Source: an uncultured Collinsella sp.
Lineage (GTDB): Bacteria; Actinomycetota; Coriobacteriia; Coriobacteriales; Coriobacteriaceae
Direction of reading: 5' to 3'
Assembly: GCA_900552395.1 (NCBI GenBank)
Contig: URZJ01000080.1
Location: forward strand, 1-7,541
DNA: 7,541 nt
Shown here: positions 1-6,073 of the stretch, piece by piece
Layout of the letters: each line of letters opens with the position of its first letter
How positions within the stretch are numbered: position 1 is the first letter of the stretch
Position numbers and translations under genes: made by a program
Notes under the pieces: generated by a model
What the model was told of the DNA's origin: nothing
Seen by the model: only the letters and a program-made list of their open reading frames with translations
Database searches by the model: none

Positions 1-1
1 C

Positions 2-1177
2 CGTCGCGGCAAGTTGCTGGGCGAGCCTAAGCCGGAGGCCAAGCTTCCGGGCGGCGTGGTGCAGCCCTCGCTGCCGTTTGGCGATCCGGAACCCTCGCCC
101 GAGCCTGCAAGCGAGCAGGAGACGCCGGCCGCCGAGCAGGCTGCTGCCGCCGAGACCGTCGCGCCCGCGCCCGAGGCCGCGCCCGCAGCCACCGAGGCCG
201 CATCGGAGCCCAATGACCACCTGGCCGCCATGATGCGCCGCAGCGCCCGCCGCGAGGAGGCCTACGTGCCTACCTCTCAGCTCCGTCGCTTTACCCTGCC
301 CGATTCGGCGCCTATCATGCGCCGCGTCATGGGCTTCCTGTCCGATCAGGCCCGCACGCTCATCCATGCCGGCGTGTCGCGCGACCGCATCTGCATCGAT
401 CCCGGCCCGGGCTTTGGCAAGACGGCCAACGAGGATATCGTCATCCAGCGCGAGACCGCAAAGATGGCGTCGCTGGGCTATCCGCTCATGTGCGCCGTGT
501 CGCGCAAGCGTTTTGTGGGCGCCGTTTCGGGCGTGACCGAGGCCGCCGCGCGCGATGCCGCTACGTTTGGCGTGTGCCTGGGCGCCATCCAGGCCGGCGC
601 CAACATCGTGCGCGTGCACGACGTTGCGGGCTTTGCGCAGTTCCTGAACGGTTACTGGGCCGTTGCCAAGCCGCAGCCGCGCCGCGCGTTTGTGGCCGTG
701 GGTTCCAACCTGGGGCATCGCTGCGACAACATCCGCGCTGCGCGCGACATGATTGCCGAGATCCCGCTCACCTGCGTGTCCAACTGCTCGCGCATCTACG
801 AGAGCGAGCCGGCTTACGAGACGCGCCAGGACGCGTTTGCCAACGCCGTCATCGAGATCAAGACCGAGCTGGCTCCGCTGGTGCTGCTTGACGAGCTCAT
901 GAAGATCGAGGCCGAGCTGGGCCGCGACCGTTCCAAGAAGGCCAAGGCAAACGGCCCGCGCACCATCGACTTGGACCTGCTGTGGATGGACGGCGAGACC
1001 CACGGCGGCAAAAAGCTGCGCCTGCCGCATCCGCTGATCGGCGAGCGCGACTTTGTGCTGGTGCCGCTCGAGGACCTGATGCACGACCCGGCGCGGTTCT
1101 TCCGCTACAACGGTGTCGAGGTCAAGGAGCTCGAGGACCGCGTGGGCCATATCGTGGGCGAATTGGGGCGTATGTAG
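2..1177 (+). CDS. folP/folK: Bifunctional dihydropteroate synthase - HPPK (DHPS-HPPK fusion), 5' end outside window
   Basis: Two consecutive folate-pathway enzymes in one chain: HPPK pyrophosphorylates 6-hydroxymethyl-dihydropterin and DHPS joins the product to p-aminobenzoate, in the cytoplasm. The frame is open to the window edge; the first codons seen are Arg-Arg-Gly-Lys, so the start lies upstream. Residues are counted from the TTG codon at base 14, which is not a start. Residues 3-70 are low-complexity Pro/Ala/Glu-rich sequence. Residues 101-217 are the C-terminal half of DHPS: DPGPGFGKT (129-137), SRKRFVG (163-169) and RVHDV (200-204), which carry the family's pterin- and sulfa-site Asp, Lys, Arg and His. 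Residues 225-387 are complete HPPK: VGSNLG (229-234), YESEPAY (262-268), the Mg-binding pair D319/D321 in GPRTIDLDLL, and LPHP...RDFVL (337-349). The order is opposite to the HPPK-DHPS fusions of plants. The stop codon touches the next start, suggesting coupled translation. Confidence 0.93.
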   Translation, partial: RRGKLLGEPKPEAKLPGGVVQPSLPFGDPEPSPEPASEQETPAAEQAAAAETVAPAPEAAPAATEAASEPNDHLAAMMRRSARREEAYVPTSQLRRFTLPDSAPIMRRVMGFLSDQARTLIHAGVSRDRICIDPGPGFGKTANEDIVIQRETAKMASLGYPLMCAVSRKRFVGAVSGVTEAAARDAATFGVCLGAIQAGANIVRVHDVAGFAQFLNGYWAVAKPQPRRAFVAVGSNLGHRCDNIRAARDMIAEIPLTCVSNCSRIYESEPAYETRQDAFANAVIEIKTELAPLVLLDELMKIEAELGRDRSKKAKANGPRTIDLDLLWMDGETHGGKKLRLPHPLIGERDFVLVPLEDLMHDPARFFRYNGVEVKELEDRVGHIVGELGRM

Positions 1178-1879
1178 ATGATCGAGATGAATGCTGTTGT
1201 CGCCGGCACCGAGCTCGACGCGGCGCGCGACGCGGGCCGCGAGGGCGTGTCCGCGGGCTGGTGCGCGTGGAGCGCGGGCGATGCTTCGCTGACGTTTTCG
1301 CTGGTTGTGCGCCCCGATGTGAACATGCATGCCTTCCACGGCCTGCCGTTTGTGGCCGCGATGGGCATGATGGACGCGCTCGTGGGCACGGCATCGACGC
1401 CGGGGTTGGGCCTTGCCGGTAAGGTGGGTATCCAGTGGCCGAGCGACATCGTGTGCGGCGCGCCCGCGTTTGAGACGTCGTTCGCGCGCGTTACCGTGAA
1501 CGGCGGTGCCGGTGCCGCGGGCATGTTTGCCGCGGTGACGGTTGATATTGAGCGTTCGGCGTTGAACGAGCTTGGTGTGGATGTGGCTGACGAAGTGCTG
1601 GTCGAGGAGTTGGCCGCCGCCGTGCTGGCCCGCGTGGACGCCTGGGCGGTTGTTGCCAACACGCCGCAAGGCGCTGCCGGGCCGCTGGCTCCCGTGCTGG
1701 GCGAGTACTTCGACATGGTGCCGCTGCTGGGCCGTCAGGTCGCGGCGGTGTCGCCCAACGGCCTGCCGCTCGCGGTCGGCGTGTTTGCGGGTCTGGACAT
1801 CTGGGGTCGCGCAACCATTAAGACCGACGCCGGCGAGCAAGAGTTTCCGCCCGAGGCCGTACGGATTCGCGGACTGTAA
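1178..1879 (+). CDS. Degenerate biotin-protein ligase (BPL/BirA catalytic domain)-like protein, probably not a working ligase
   Basis: A 233-residue soluble protein. Pieces of the BPL/LplA catalytic fold are visible. SLTFSLVVRPDV (37-48) matches the BPL strand after the biotin loop. KVGIQWPSD (82-90) matches the conserved KWPND segment. LLGRQVAAV...GVFAGLDIWGRATIKT (183-216) matches the small C-terminal SH3-like domain. Key active-site parts are missing or altered: there is no GRGRxGR biotinyl-AMP loop (only AGREGVSAGW, 19-28), WPND reads WPSD, and the catalytic Lys of the usual KxxGIL(V/A)E segment is not evident in the following strand (ETSFARVTV). The N-terminal strands and the DNA-binding domain of BirA are absent. 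The ATG at 1178 directly follows the TAG of the folate gene, and GGGG at 1165-1168 can serve as a Shine-Dalgarno, so this is a coupled second cistron. BPL genes often sit next to, or fused with, coaX, and coaX is the next gene here, though convergent. It could be a pseudoenzyme or a lipoyl/biotinyl-binding paralog; function unknown. Confidence 0.72.
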   Translation: MIEMNAVVAGTELDAARDAGREGVSAGWCAWSAGDASLTFSLVVRPDVNMHAFHGLPFVAAMGMMDALVGTASTPGLGLAGKVGIQWPSDIVCGAPAFETSFARVTVNGGAGAAGMFAAVTVDIERSALNELGVDVADEVLVEELAAAVLARVDAWAVVANTPQGAAGPLAPVLGEYFDMVPLLGRQVAAVSPNGLPLAVGVFAGLDIWGRATIKTDAGEQEFPPEAVRIRGL

Positions 1880-1917
1880 CGCGAGGCGCCCGCGCTCAAA
1901 GATAACGATGACAACGA

Positions 1918-1947
1918 AGCCCTCTTCGGCCTGTGCCGGGGAGGGTT
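1918..1947 (+). terminator. GC-rich hairpin after the folate/ligase-like operon, candidate terminator
   Basis: Bases 1920-1930 pair with 1935-1945 around a CTGT tetraloop; the stem has eleven pairs including two G-U, extendable by two weaker pairs. It starts about 40 bases after the stop codon of the ligase-like gene. No clear U-tract follows (TTCCGCC), so termination is only plausible; many high-GC actinobacterial terminators also lack a good U-tract. Confidence 0.4.
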
Positions 1948-1977
1948 CCGCCTATCTGGGGAATGGGTTGCCAGTGC

Positions 1978-2020
1978 CCTATTCCTCAAAATTGAAAAAT
2001 TTTCGTTTTTGAGGAATAGG
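1978..2020. repeat. 41-base AT-rich palindromic repeat, copy 1
   Basis: CCTATTCCTCAAAA at 1978-1991 is the exact reverse complement of TTTTGAGGAATAGG at 2007-2020, a perfect 14-bp inverted repeat. The 15-base centre can pair further (1993-1997 with 2001-2005, one G-U), leaving a 3-base loop, so nearly the whole element folds into one hairpin. A second copy lies at 2064-2104 with 35 of 41 positions identical. There is no U-tract on either side, so it does not look like an ordinary terminator. It resembles REP-type or MITE-type palindromes; the family is not recognised. Confidence 0.85.
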
Positions 2021-2063
2021 AAACATGCACGATATCGCTGTGCTGGGTGTATTCGAGGAGCTG

Positions 2064-2104
2064 CTATTCCTCATAATTGAAAATAATTCAGTTTTGAGGA
2101 ATAG
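2064..2104. repeat. 41-base AT-rich palindromic repeat, copy 2
   Basis: CTATTCCTCA at 2064-2073 pairs exactly with TGAGGAATAG at 2095-2104. After one T-T mismatch the helix continues inward (2075-2081 with 2087-2093, one G-U) to a 5-base loop. It has the same length as copy 1 and begins 85 bases after it. The six differences from copy 1 all lie inside the outer ten bases of each arm, so the outer arms are the conserved part. Both copies sit in the gap between the convergent ligase-like and coaX genes. Confidence 0.85.
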
Positions 2105-2162
2105 GCTTGGCGAACGTTTGCGGGGGCTGTGGCATCGGGCATGCTCGACTTAAGCCCCTGCC

Positions 2163-2936
2163 TTACCCCAGCTCCTGCATGCGGCGGTAGATTTCGCAGA
2201 TGCCCTTAATGGTAAGTTGTCCGTCGATCACATCGAAGGCGTCGGTCGAATCGGCGACGATGCCGGCGAGGCCGCCCGTGGCGATAACGGTGGCATCGTC
2301 GCGGCCCAGCTCGCGCTTCATGCGCGCGACCAGGCCCTCGGCCATGGCGGCGGCGCCCACGACGGCGCCAACTTTGATGCACTCTTCTGTATCGCGGCCG
2401 ATGGCATGCTCGGGCGCCTCGAGCGGAACGCTGGCGAGTTTGGCGGCACGGGCGGCGAGCGCATCCATGGAGATGCGGATGCCCGGTGCGATTGCTCCGC
2501 CAATGTAATAGCCGTTCTCGTCGATAACGTCGATATTGGTCGCGGTGCCAAAGTCCACCACGATTGCCGGCGCGCCGTAGAAGGTCTCGGCGGCAACGGC
2601 GTTGGCGACGCGGTCGGCGCCCACGGCCTGGGGGTTCGCCGCCCGCAGTTTGGTCACGGCCGCCGTCTGCGGTCCAATGACGATGGCGTCCGCCGCGATG
2701 CGGTCGGCCACGGCGTGCCACTCGCGCGAGAGCTGCGGCACCACGCCGGCAAAGGCGACCGCGTCGACCGCGTCGAGTGAGAGGTCGTACATCTTAAAGA
2801 AGCCCATCAGGCGCACATGGATCTCGTCGGCGGTGTAGGAGCGGTCGGTGGGCATGCGCCACGACTGCACCAGCTCGTCTCCGTCAAACAGGCCCATGGC
2901 CGTCTGCGTGTTTCCCATATCGATAGCGAGCAGCAT
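2163..2936 (-). CDS. coaX: Type III pantothenate kinase
   Basis: Phosphorylates pantothenate to 4'-phosphopantothenate, the first step of coenzyme A synthesis, in the cytoplasm. Type III kinases need a monovalent cation, have high Km for ATP and are not feedback-inhibited by CoA. The protein is 257 residues, normal for the family. The ASKHA-fold motifs are all present: AIDMGNT at 4-10 (phosphate loop with catalytic Asp), GADR at 106-109, DFGTATNID at 128-136 (usually DFGTATT.D), YIGGAIAPGI at 144-153 and ATGGLA at 219-224. The frame stays open far upstream through the tRNA gene, but the ATG at 2936 gives the correct N-terminus at the first beta strand. It has a GGAG Shine-Dalgarno five bases before it. 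A possible -10 box TACAAT lies on this strand at 2978-2973, without a convincing -35. The gene stands alone and converges on the ligase-like gene. The BPL-coaX proximity recalls the BirA-CoaX fusions of Neisseria. Confidence 0.95.
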   Translation of the reverse strand: MLLAIDMGNTQTAMGLFDGDELVQSWRMPTDRSYTADEIHVRLMGFFKMYDLSLDAVDAVAFAGVVPQLSREWHAVADRIAADAIVIGPQTAAVTKLRAANPQAVGADRVANAVAAETFYGAPAIVVDFGTATNIDVIDENGYYIGGAIAPGIRISMDALAARAAKLASVPLEAPEHAIGRDTEECIKVGAVVGAAAMAEGLVARMKRELGRDDATVIATGGLAGIVADSTDAFDVIDGQLTIKGICEIYRRMQELG

Positions 2937-3069
2937 GTCTACTCCAGGTGTCGGCGTAAAAGGACGCGCACCATTGTATACGTGCCGTCGGCGACAGGCT
3001 GCGATTCGCTTACGGTGATATGGGCTGAGGGGTTTAAATATGAAGGAATTATGCTCTACGAGATTTTCC

Positions 3070-3098
3070 TTGCCGCTTACCGAACTCCCGCGTAATAT
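3070..3098 (+). promoter_or_regulatory. Candidate sigma-70-type promoter of the initiator tRNA gene
   Basis: TTGCCG (3070-3075) and TAATAT (3093-3098) are separated by exactly 17 bases; each matches four of six consensus positions. The predicted start near 3105 lies about 25 bases before the mature tRNA. It is supported by position rather than by strong boxes. Confidence 0.45.
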
Positions 3099-3129
3099 TC
3101 TTTCTTGCGCACATGAGGCGCCCAGACAT

Positions 3130-3206
3130 TGCGGGGTGGAGCAGTCTGGTAGCTCGCCGGGCTCATAACCCGGAGGTCGTAGGTTCAAATCCTGCCCCCG
3201 CGACCA
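3130..3206 (+). tRNA. Initiator tRNA-fMet (anticodon CAT)
   Basis: A 77-base tRNA with encoded CCA (3204-3206). Anticodon CAT lies at 3164-3166 in the loop CTCATAA. The anticodon stem CCGGG/CCCGG carries the three consecutive G-C pairs diagnostic of initiator tRNA. The acceptor pairs GCGGGG (3131-3136) with CCCCGC (3196-3201). The first position is a T opposite G at 3202, a weak U-G pair where initiators usually have a mismatch such as C-A. The D-arm has the initiator-type GAGC/GCTC stem with A11-U24, and the T-loop is TTCAAAT. These features separate it from elongator Met and CAT-anticodon Ile tRNAs. Confidence 0.95.
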
Positions 3207-3215
3207 AGAACTTGC

Positions 3216-3245
3216 AGCTCGTCGGCCTAGCCGGCGAGCTTTTTT
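3216..3245 (+). terminator. Intrinsic terminator of the tRNA gene
   Basis: GCTCGTCGGC (3217-3226) pairs with GCCGGCGAGC (3230-3239), one G-U, loop CTA, plus an outer A-T pair, followed by a run of six T from 3240. It begins ten bases after the CCA end. A further small hairpin, GGACCG/CGGTCC (3255-3272), follows. Confidence 0.85.
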
Positions 3246-3295
3246 GTTATTCCGGGACCGTGTTTTCGGTCCAATTCTCGGCCTCCCAAACAAAA

Positions 3296-3673
3296 TCTCG
3301 ATCTGTAACATCTAGACCCGATTTGGGCGGCTGGGTGTTACAGATCGAGATAAACCGGCGGCCAGGCTCCGTTTGTCTCGATCTGTAACAGGTAGAGGTT
3401 AAAAGTGGGCCTAGATGTTACAGATTGAGATTGTTGAGGATGGGCCGAGGGGAATGTCTCGATCTGTAACACCTGGGGTCGTTTTTGGCCGATAGATGTT
3501 ACAGATCTAGATTGTTGAGGATGGGTTGAGAGAAATGTCTCAATCTGTAACATCTAGGGTCATTTTTGGTCTGTAGGTGTTACAGATCGAGATTTTCCGA
3601 CGGAACGCTTCCGTTTGTCTTGATCTATAACAGGTAGACCCCGGTTTTGCTGAGTAACTGTTACAGATTGAGA
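3296..3673. repeat. Array of ten 15-base arms in alternating orientation, 40-41-base period
   Basis: The arm is TCTCGATCTGTAACA. Forward arms start at 3296, 3376, 3457, 3538 and 3618. Reverse-complement arms start at 3336, 3416, 3497, 3578 and 3659. Orientation alternates without exception and every step is 40 or 41 bases, so five palindromic units of 55-56 bases repeat every 80-81 bases. Five arms match the consensus exactly (3296, 3336, 3376, 3457, 3578), four differ at one position, and the arm at 3618 differs at two; most changes are at arm positions 4-5. The 25-26-base spacers differ, except that 3431-3456 and 3512-3537 are nearly the same, as are parts of 3472-3496 and 3553-3577. A weaker NCTAG follows many arms on the inner side. 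Each arm can pair with either neighbour. The array fills the gene-free gap between the tRNA terminator and the reductase. No protein-coding sense is seen in it. Confidence 0.95.
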
Positions 3674-3733
3674 CAAACCGACGGGTCGCCCCGCCCCATC
3701 CACCTGCCGCCACCTGCTATCCGCCGATTTCCG

Positions 3734-3763
3734 TTGCGCCCCTGTGGCTCCATGCCATATCCT
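3734..3763 (+). promoter_or_regulatory. Weak candidate promoter of the flavoprotein reductase gene
   Basis: TTGCGC (3734-3739) and TATCCT (3758-3763) are spaced by 18 bases, with three and four consensus matches. It would give a leader of about 45 bases. The rest of 3674-3801 shows no further structure. The true promoter could also lie inside the palindrome array. Confidence 0.2.
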
Positions 3764-3801
3764 CTAGACAACTACGCGGCATCATCGCCGCCGCGCCTAC
3801 A

Positions 3802-3809
3802 AGAGAGGA
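3802..3809 (+). promoter_or_regulatory. Ribosome binding site that decides the reductase start
   Basis: AGAGAGGA ends immediately before an ATG at 3810 (zero spacing, unusable) but six bases before the in-frame ATG at 3816. The second ATG is therefore the likelier start, shortening the protein by two residues. Confidence 0.7.
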
Positions 3810-3815
3810 ATGTCC

Positions 3816-5840
3816 ATGACCACACCTGCGTCCAAGCTGCTTCAACCCATTACGGTTGGCCCCCTTGAGCTCAAAAACCGCATTATGTTCCCGCCGCTGA
3901 CCACCGGCTACGAGGAGCGCGACGGTTCCATTGGCGAGCGCAGCCTGGCCTTTTACGAGCGTCTGGCCCGTGGCGGCGTGAGCTACATCGTCATCGGCGC
4001 TCCCGTCATGACCGCGAGCCCCACGCCCAAGCTGGCGACCGACGCCCAGATCCCCACGTTTAAGGCACTGGCCGACGCCGTCCACAAGCACGGTGCCAAG
4101 GTCGCGCTGCAGCTGTTCCACCCCGAGTACGACGTGCCCGGTGTCGGCCGCATGGTCATGGGCTCCATGGCTGCCGCCAAGGCCGCGCAGGAGGCCAAGG
4201 CCGCCGGCGACGAGGAGACCTTCGCCGCCAAGATGGCCGAGTCCAACGAGATCCGCAAGCAGGCCTACGCCAAACTGCACCACGACATGCAGCACTTTGT
4301 GAACGAGGCCACCGTGGAGCAACTCACCCAGATCAAGGAGGCCATCGCCGCCTCGGCCGCCCGCGCGCAACAGGCTGGCATCGACGCCATCGAGGTCCAC
4401 GGCGACCGTCTGGTGGGTTCGCTGTGCTCCGCCATCCTCAACAAGCGCACGGACGAGTATGGCGGCTCGTTCGAGAACCGCGTCCGTTATGCGCTGGAGG
4501 TCGTCGCCGCCATTAAGGAAGCCGCGCCGGAGCTGATGGTGGAGTACAAGCTCCCCGTGATCATGGAGAACCCCGACGGCACGCCGCGCGGCAAGGGCGG
4601 CCTGCAGCCCGACGAGGCCTGCGAGTTTGCCAAACTGCTCGAGGGTGCGGGCATCGATATGATCCAAGTTGCACAGGCCAACCACACCGGCAACATGGGC
4701 GACACCATTCCGCCCATGGGCGCCATGCCCTACAACTGGACGCTGCCCGTGGCCGAGCGCGTCAAGGCCCTGGTCTCCGTGCCGGTGGCAACCGTCGGCC
4801 GCGTTGTCTCGGTCGAGGCGGGCGAGAAGATCCTGGAAGACGGTTCGGCCGACATCGTCGCGTACGGCCGCTCGCTCATGTGCGACCCCGACATTGCGCT
4901 CAAGGCCGCCACGGGTGAGCCCATCCGCGAGTGCCTCAACTGCAACAAGGGCTGCGTCGATGCGATCCAAAACCGCCAGTACATCTCGTGCGTGCTCAAT
5001 GCCGAGAACGGCGACGAGGCGACCGTCGCCATTAAGCCGGGCGAGGGTGACAAGAAGATCGCCGTGGTGGGCGGCGGTATTGCCGGCTTGGAGGCCGCGC
5101 GTGTGGCGGCCAAGCGCGGCCACGACGTGACCGTCTACGAGGCGAGCGACCATCTGGGCGGCCAGATTGTGCTGGCGGCTGCGCCTCCGCGCAAGGACGA
5201 GATCATGCGCTCGGTCGAGTACTACGAGAAGATTCTGCCCGGCCTGGGCGTGAAGGTTGAGCTCAACCACACCGCTAGCCCCGCGGACCTCAACGCCGCC
5301 GACGCCGCGATTGTGGCCGTGGGCGCGCACGACGTGGTCATTCCCGTGCCCGGTGCCGATTCGGAGAAGGTCGTCTCGAGCTGGGATGTGCTGGCCGGCA
5401 AGGCGGAGCTCAGCGGTCGCGTTGCCGTTATCGGCGGCGGCCTGGTGGGCACCGAGACTGCCGAGTACCTGCTGCAGCACGGCTGCGAGGTGGCGATCGT
5501 CGAGATGCTCGACAAGATTGCCGCAGGCGAGTCCGAGACCATCCTGCCGCTGATTATGAGCGACTTTGCCGAGCATGGCGTTGAGCAGCATGTTAAGACC
5601 CGTCTGACTGCCATTACCGATGAGGGCGTGGAGGCCGTTCGCACCACCGAGGACGGCGCCGAGGAGCCGGTGAAGATCGCCTGCGATTACGTGGTGATGG
5701 CCGTGGGCTCCAAGGCCAACGCGTTTGACCTGGACGGCGTGACGGTGCCCGTGACCTGCGTGGGCGACTGCTCGGGCGAGCGCACCGCCGACATCGCGAG
5801 CGCCATTCGCACGGCGTATCACGCGGCCAACGAGCTCTAA
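3816..5840 (+). CDS. FMN/4Fe-4S/FAD-dependent NAD(P)H oxidoreductase, enoate reductase / FadH / BaiCD-type
   Basis: A cytoplasmic flavoenzyme of 674 residues, the usual length for the 2,4-dienoyl-CoA reductase, 2-enoate reductase and bile-acid BaiCD/BaiH family. These pass hydride from NAD(P)H through FAD and a 4Fe-4S cluster to FMN, which reduces an activated C=C bond. Domains: Old Yellow Enzyme TIM barrel (7-365); cluster cysteines 373, 376, 380 and 392 in CxxC-x3-C-x11-C; Rossmann dinucleotide motifs VVGGGIAG (417-424) and VIGGGLVG (538-545); C-terminal FAD strand with VGDC (649-652). Two oddities. A charged Ala/Lys/Glu-rich helical stretch (about 118-170) replaces the usual region after the HPG-type loop. 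The active-site segment reads VHGDRLVGSL (194-203), two residues shorter than FadH's and without its Tyr; the later His (H290, in ANHTGN) remains. KLPVI (245-249) replaces the common RLS segment. The substrate cannot be named. Monocistronic, with a strong terminator 26 bases downstream. Confidence 0.92.
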   Translation: MTTPASKLLQPITVGPLELKNRIMFPPLTTGYEERDGSIGERSLAFYERLARGGVSYIVIGAPVMTASPTPKLATDAQIPTFKALADAVHKHGAKVALQLFHPEYDVPGVGRMVMGSMAAAKAAQEAKAAGDEETFAAKMAESNEIRKQAYAKLHHDMQHFVNEATVEQLTQIKEAIAASAARAQQAGIDAIEVHGDRLVGSLCSAILNKRTDEYGGSFENRVRYALEVVAAIKEAAPELMVEYKLPVIMENPDGTPRGKGGLQPDEACEFAKLLEGAGIDMIQVAQANHTGNMGDTIPPMGAMPYNWTLPVAERVKALVSVPVATVGRVVSVEAGEKILEDGSADIVAYGRSLMCDPDIALKAATGEPIRECLNCNKGCVDAIQNRQYISCVLNAENGDEATVAIKPGEGDKKIAVVGGGIAGLEAARVAAKRGHDVTVYEASDHLGGQIVLAAAPPRKDEIMRSVEYYEKILPGLGVKVELNHTASPADLNAADAAIVAVGAHDVVIPVPGADSEKVVSSWDVLAGKAELSGRVAVIGGGLVGTETAEYLLQHGCEVAIVEMLDKIAAGESETILPLIMSDFAEHGVEQHVKTRLTAITDEGVEAVRTTEDGAEEPVKIACDYVVMAVGSKANAFDLDGVTVPVTCVGDCSGERTADIASAIRTAYHAANEL

Positions 5841-5866
5841 GCAAGAAAGCTATCGCGTATTGAGTG

Positions 5867-5902
5867 GGCGGGGAGTGCCGTATCGGTGCTCCCCGCCTTT
5901 TT
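5867..5902 (+). terminator. Intrinsic terminator of the reductase gene
   Basis: GGCGGGGAG (5867-5875) pairs perfectly with CTCCCCGCC (5889-5897). The inner bases add two G-U and two G-C pairs around a 5-base loop. Five T follow at 5898-5902. It starts 26 bases after the stop codon. Confidence 0.92.
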
Positions 5903-5917
5903 GCCAATAGAGTATCC

Positions 5918-5934
5918 CTGACCAGCTGGTTCAG
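5918..5934. promoter_or_regulatory. Imperfect dyad overlapping the start of the 12-mer array
   Basis: ACCAGCTGGT (5921-5930) is a perfect 10-base palindrome; CTG before it and CAG after it extend the symmetry with one extra T. The last base is the first base of the first GAAAATCCGAAT copy. It could be an operator dyad, or chance. Confidence 0.3.
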
Positions 5935-6014
5935 AAAATCCGAATCTTGAGCACCTGAAAATCCGAATTATATGAACACGAAAATCCGAATCGCAACCAC
6001 CCGAAAATCCGAAT
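5934..6014. repeat. Four exact 12-mer direct repeats at 23-base period upstream of the DUF4143 gene
   Basis: GAAAATCCGAAT occurs at 5934-5945, 5957-5968, 5980-5991 and 6003-6014, with no mismatch. The start-to-start distance is exactly 23 bases each time. The three 11-base spacers are unrelated in sequence, so selection acts on the 12-mer and on the spacing. The 23-base step is a little over two helical turns, typical of cooperative protein binding or iterons. It lies 59 bases before the ATPase start, on the upstream side only. Confidence 0.95.
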
Positions 6015-6024
6015 TTGCTACAGT
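5947..6024 (+). promoter_or_regulatory. Candidate promoters of the DUF4143 gene, embedded in or abutting the repeats
   Basis: Two alternatives are visible. TTGAGC (5947-5952) and TATATG (5969-5974), 16 bases apart, would place the -35 and -10 in the first two spacers, with a 12-mer between them and others on both sides; bound protein would then repress. Alternatively, TGCTACAGT (6016-6024) is an extended -10 just after the last 12-mer, with no -35, so bound protein could activate. Neither is strong. Confidence 0.3.
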
Positions 6025-6073
6025 GGAATAGAAGAATCAGAAAGCAGGACCTGTAAATCTGCGGGGGTGGCTC

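Noticed and set aside
3051..3095. 14-codon open frame with AAGGA three bases before its ATG
   Set aside because: Too short to support as a gene; it runs into the likely tRNA promoter and has no regulatory logic such as a codon run.
2937..3311. Upstream extension of the coaX frame through the tRNA region
   Set aside because: The family N-terminus begins at the ATG at 2936, which has its own Shine-Dalgarno; the extension would translate the antisense of a tRNA.
3338..3553. Minus-strand open frame with repeated LQIET / QSRSVTS words
   Set aside because: The peptide repeats are only the translation of the palindromic DNA arms; there is no start context or coding signature.
3296..3673. CRISPR array
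   Set aside because: Repeats are only 15 bases, alternate in orientation, and no cas gene is in view; some spacers are near-duplicates.
3717..5822. 701-residue open frame on the minus strand opposite the reductase gene
   Set aside because: It is a codon-bias shadow of a high-GC gene: His/Gly/Leu-rich with no recognisable motif, while the plus frame has complete family motifs.
5972..6031. 19-codon open frame across the 12-mer repeats
   Set aside because: No Shine-Dalgarno, and it consists mostly of repeat sequence.
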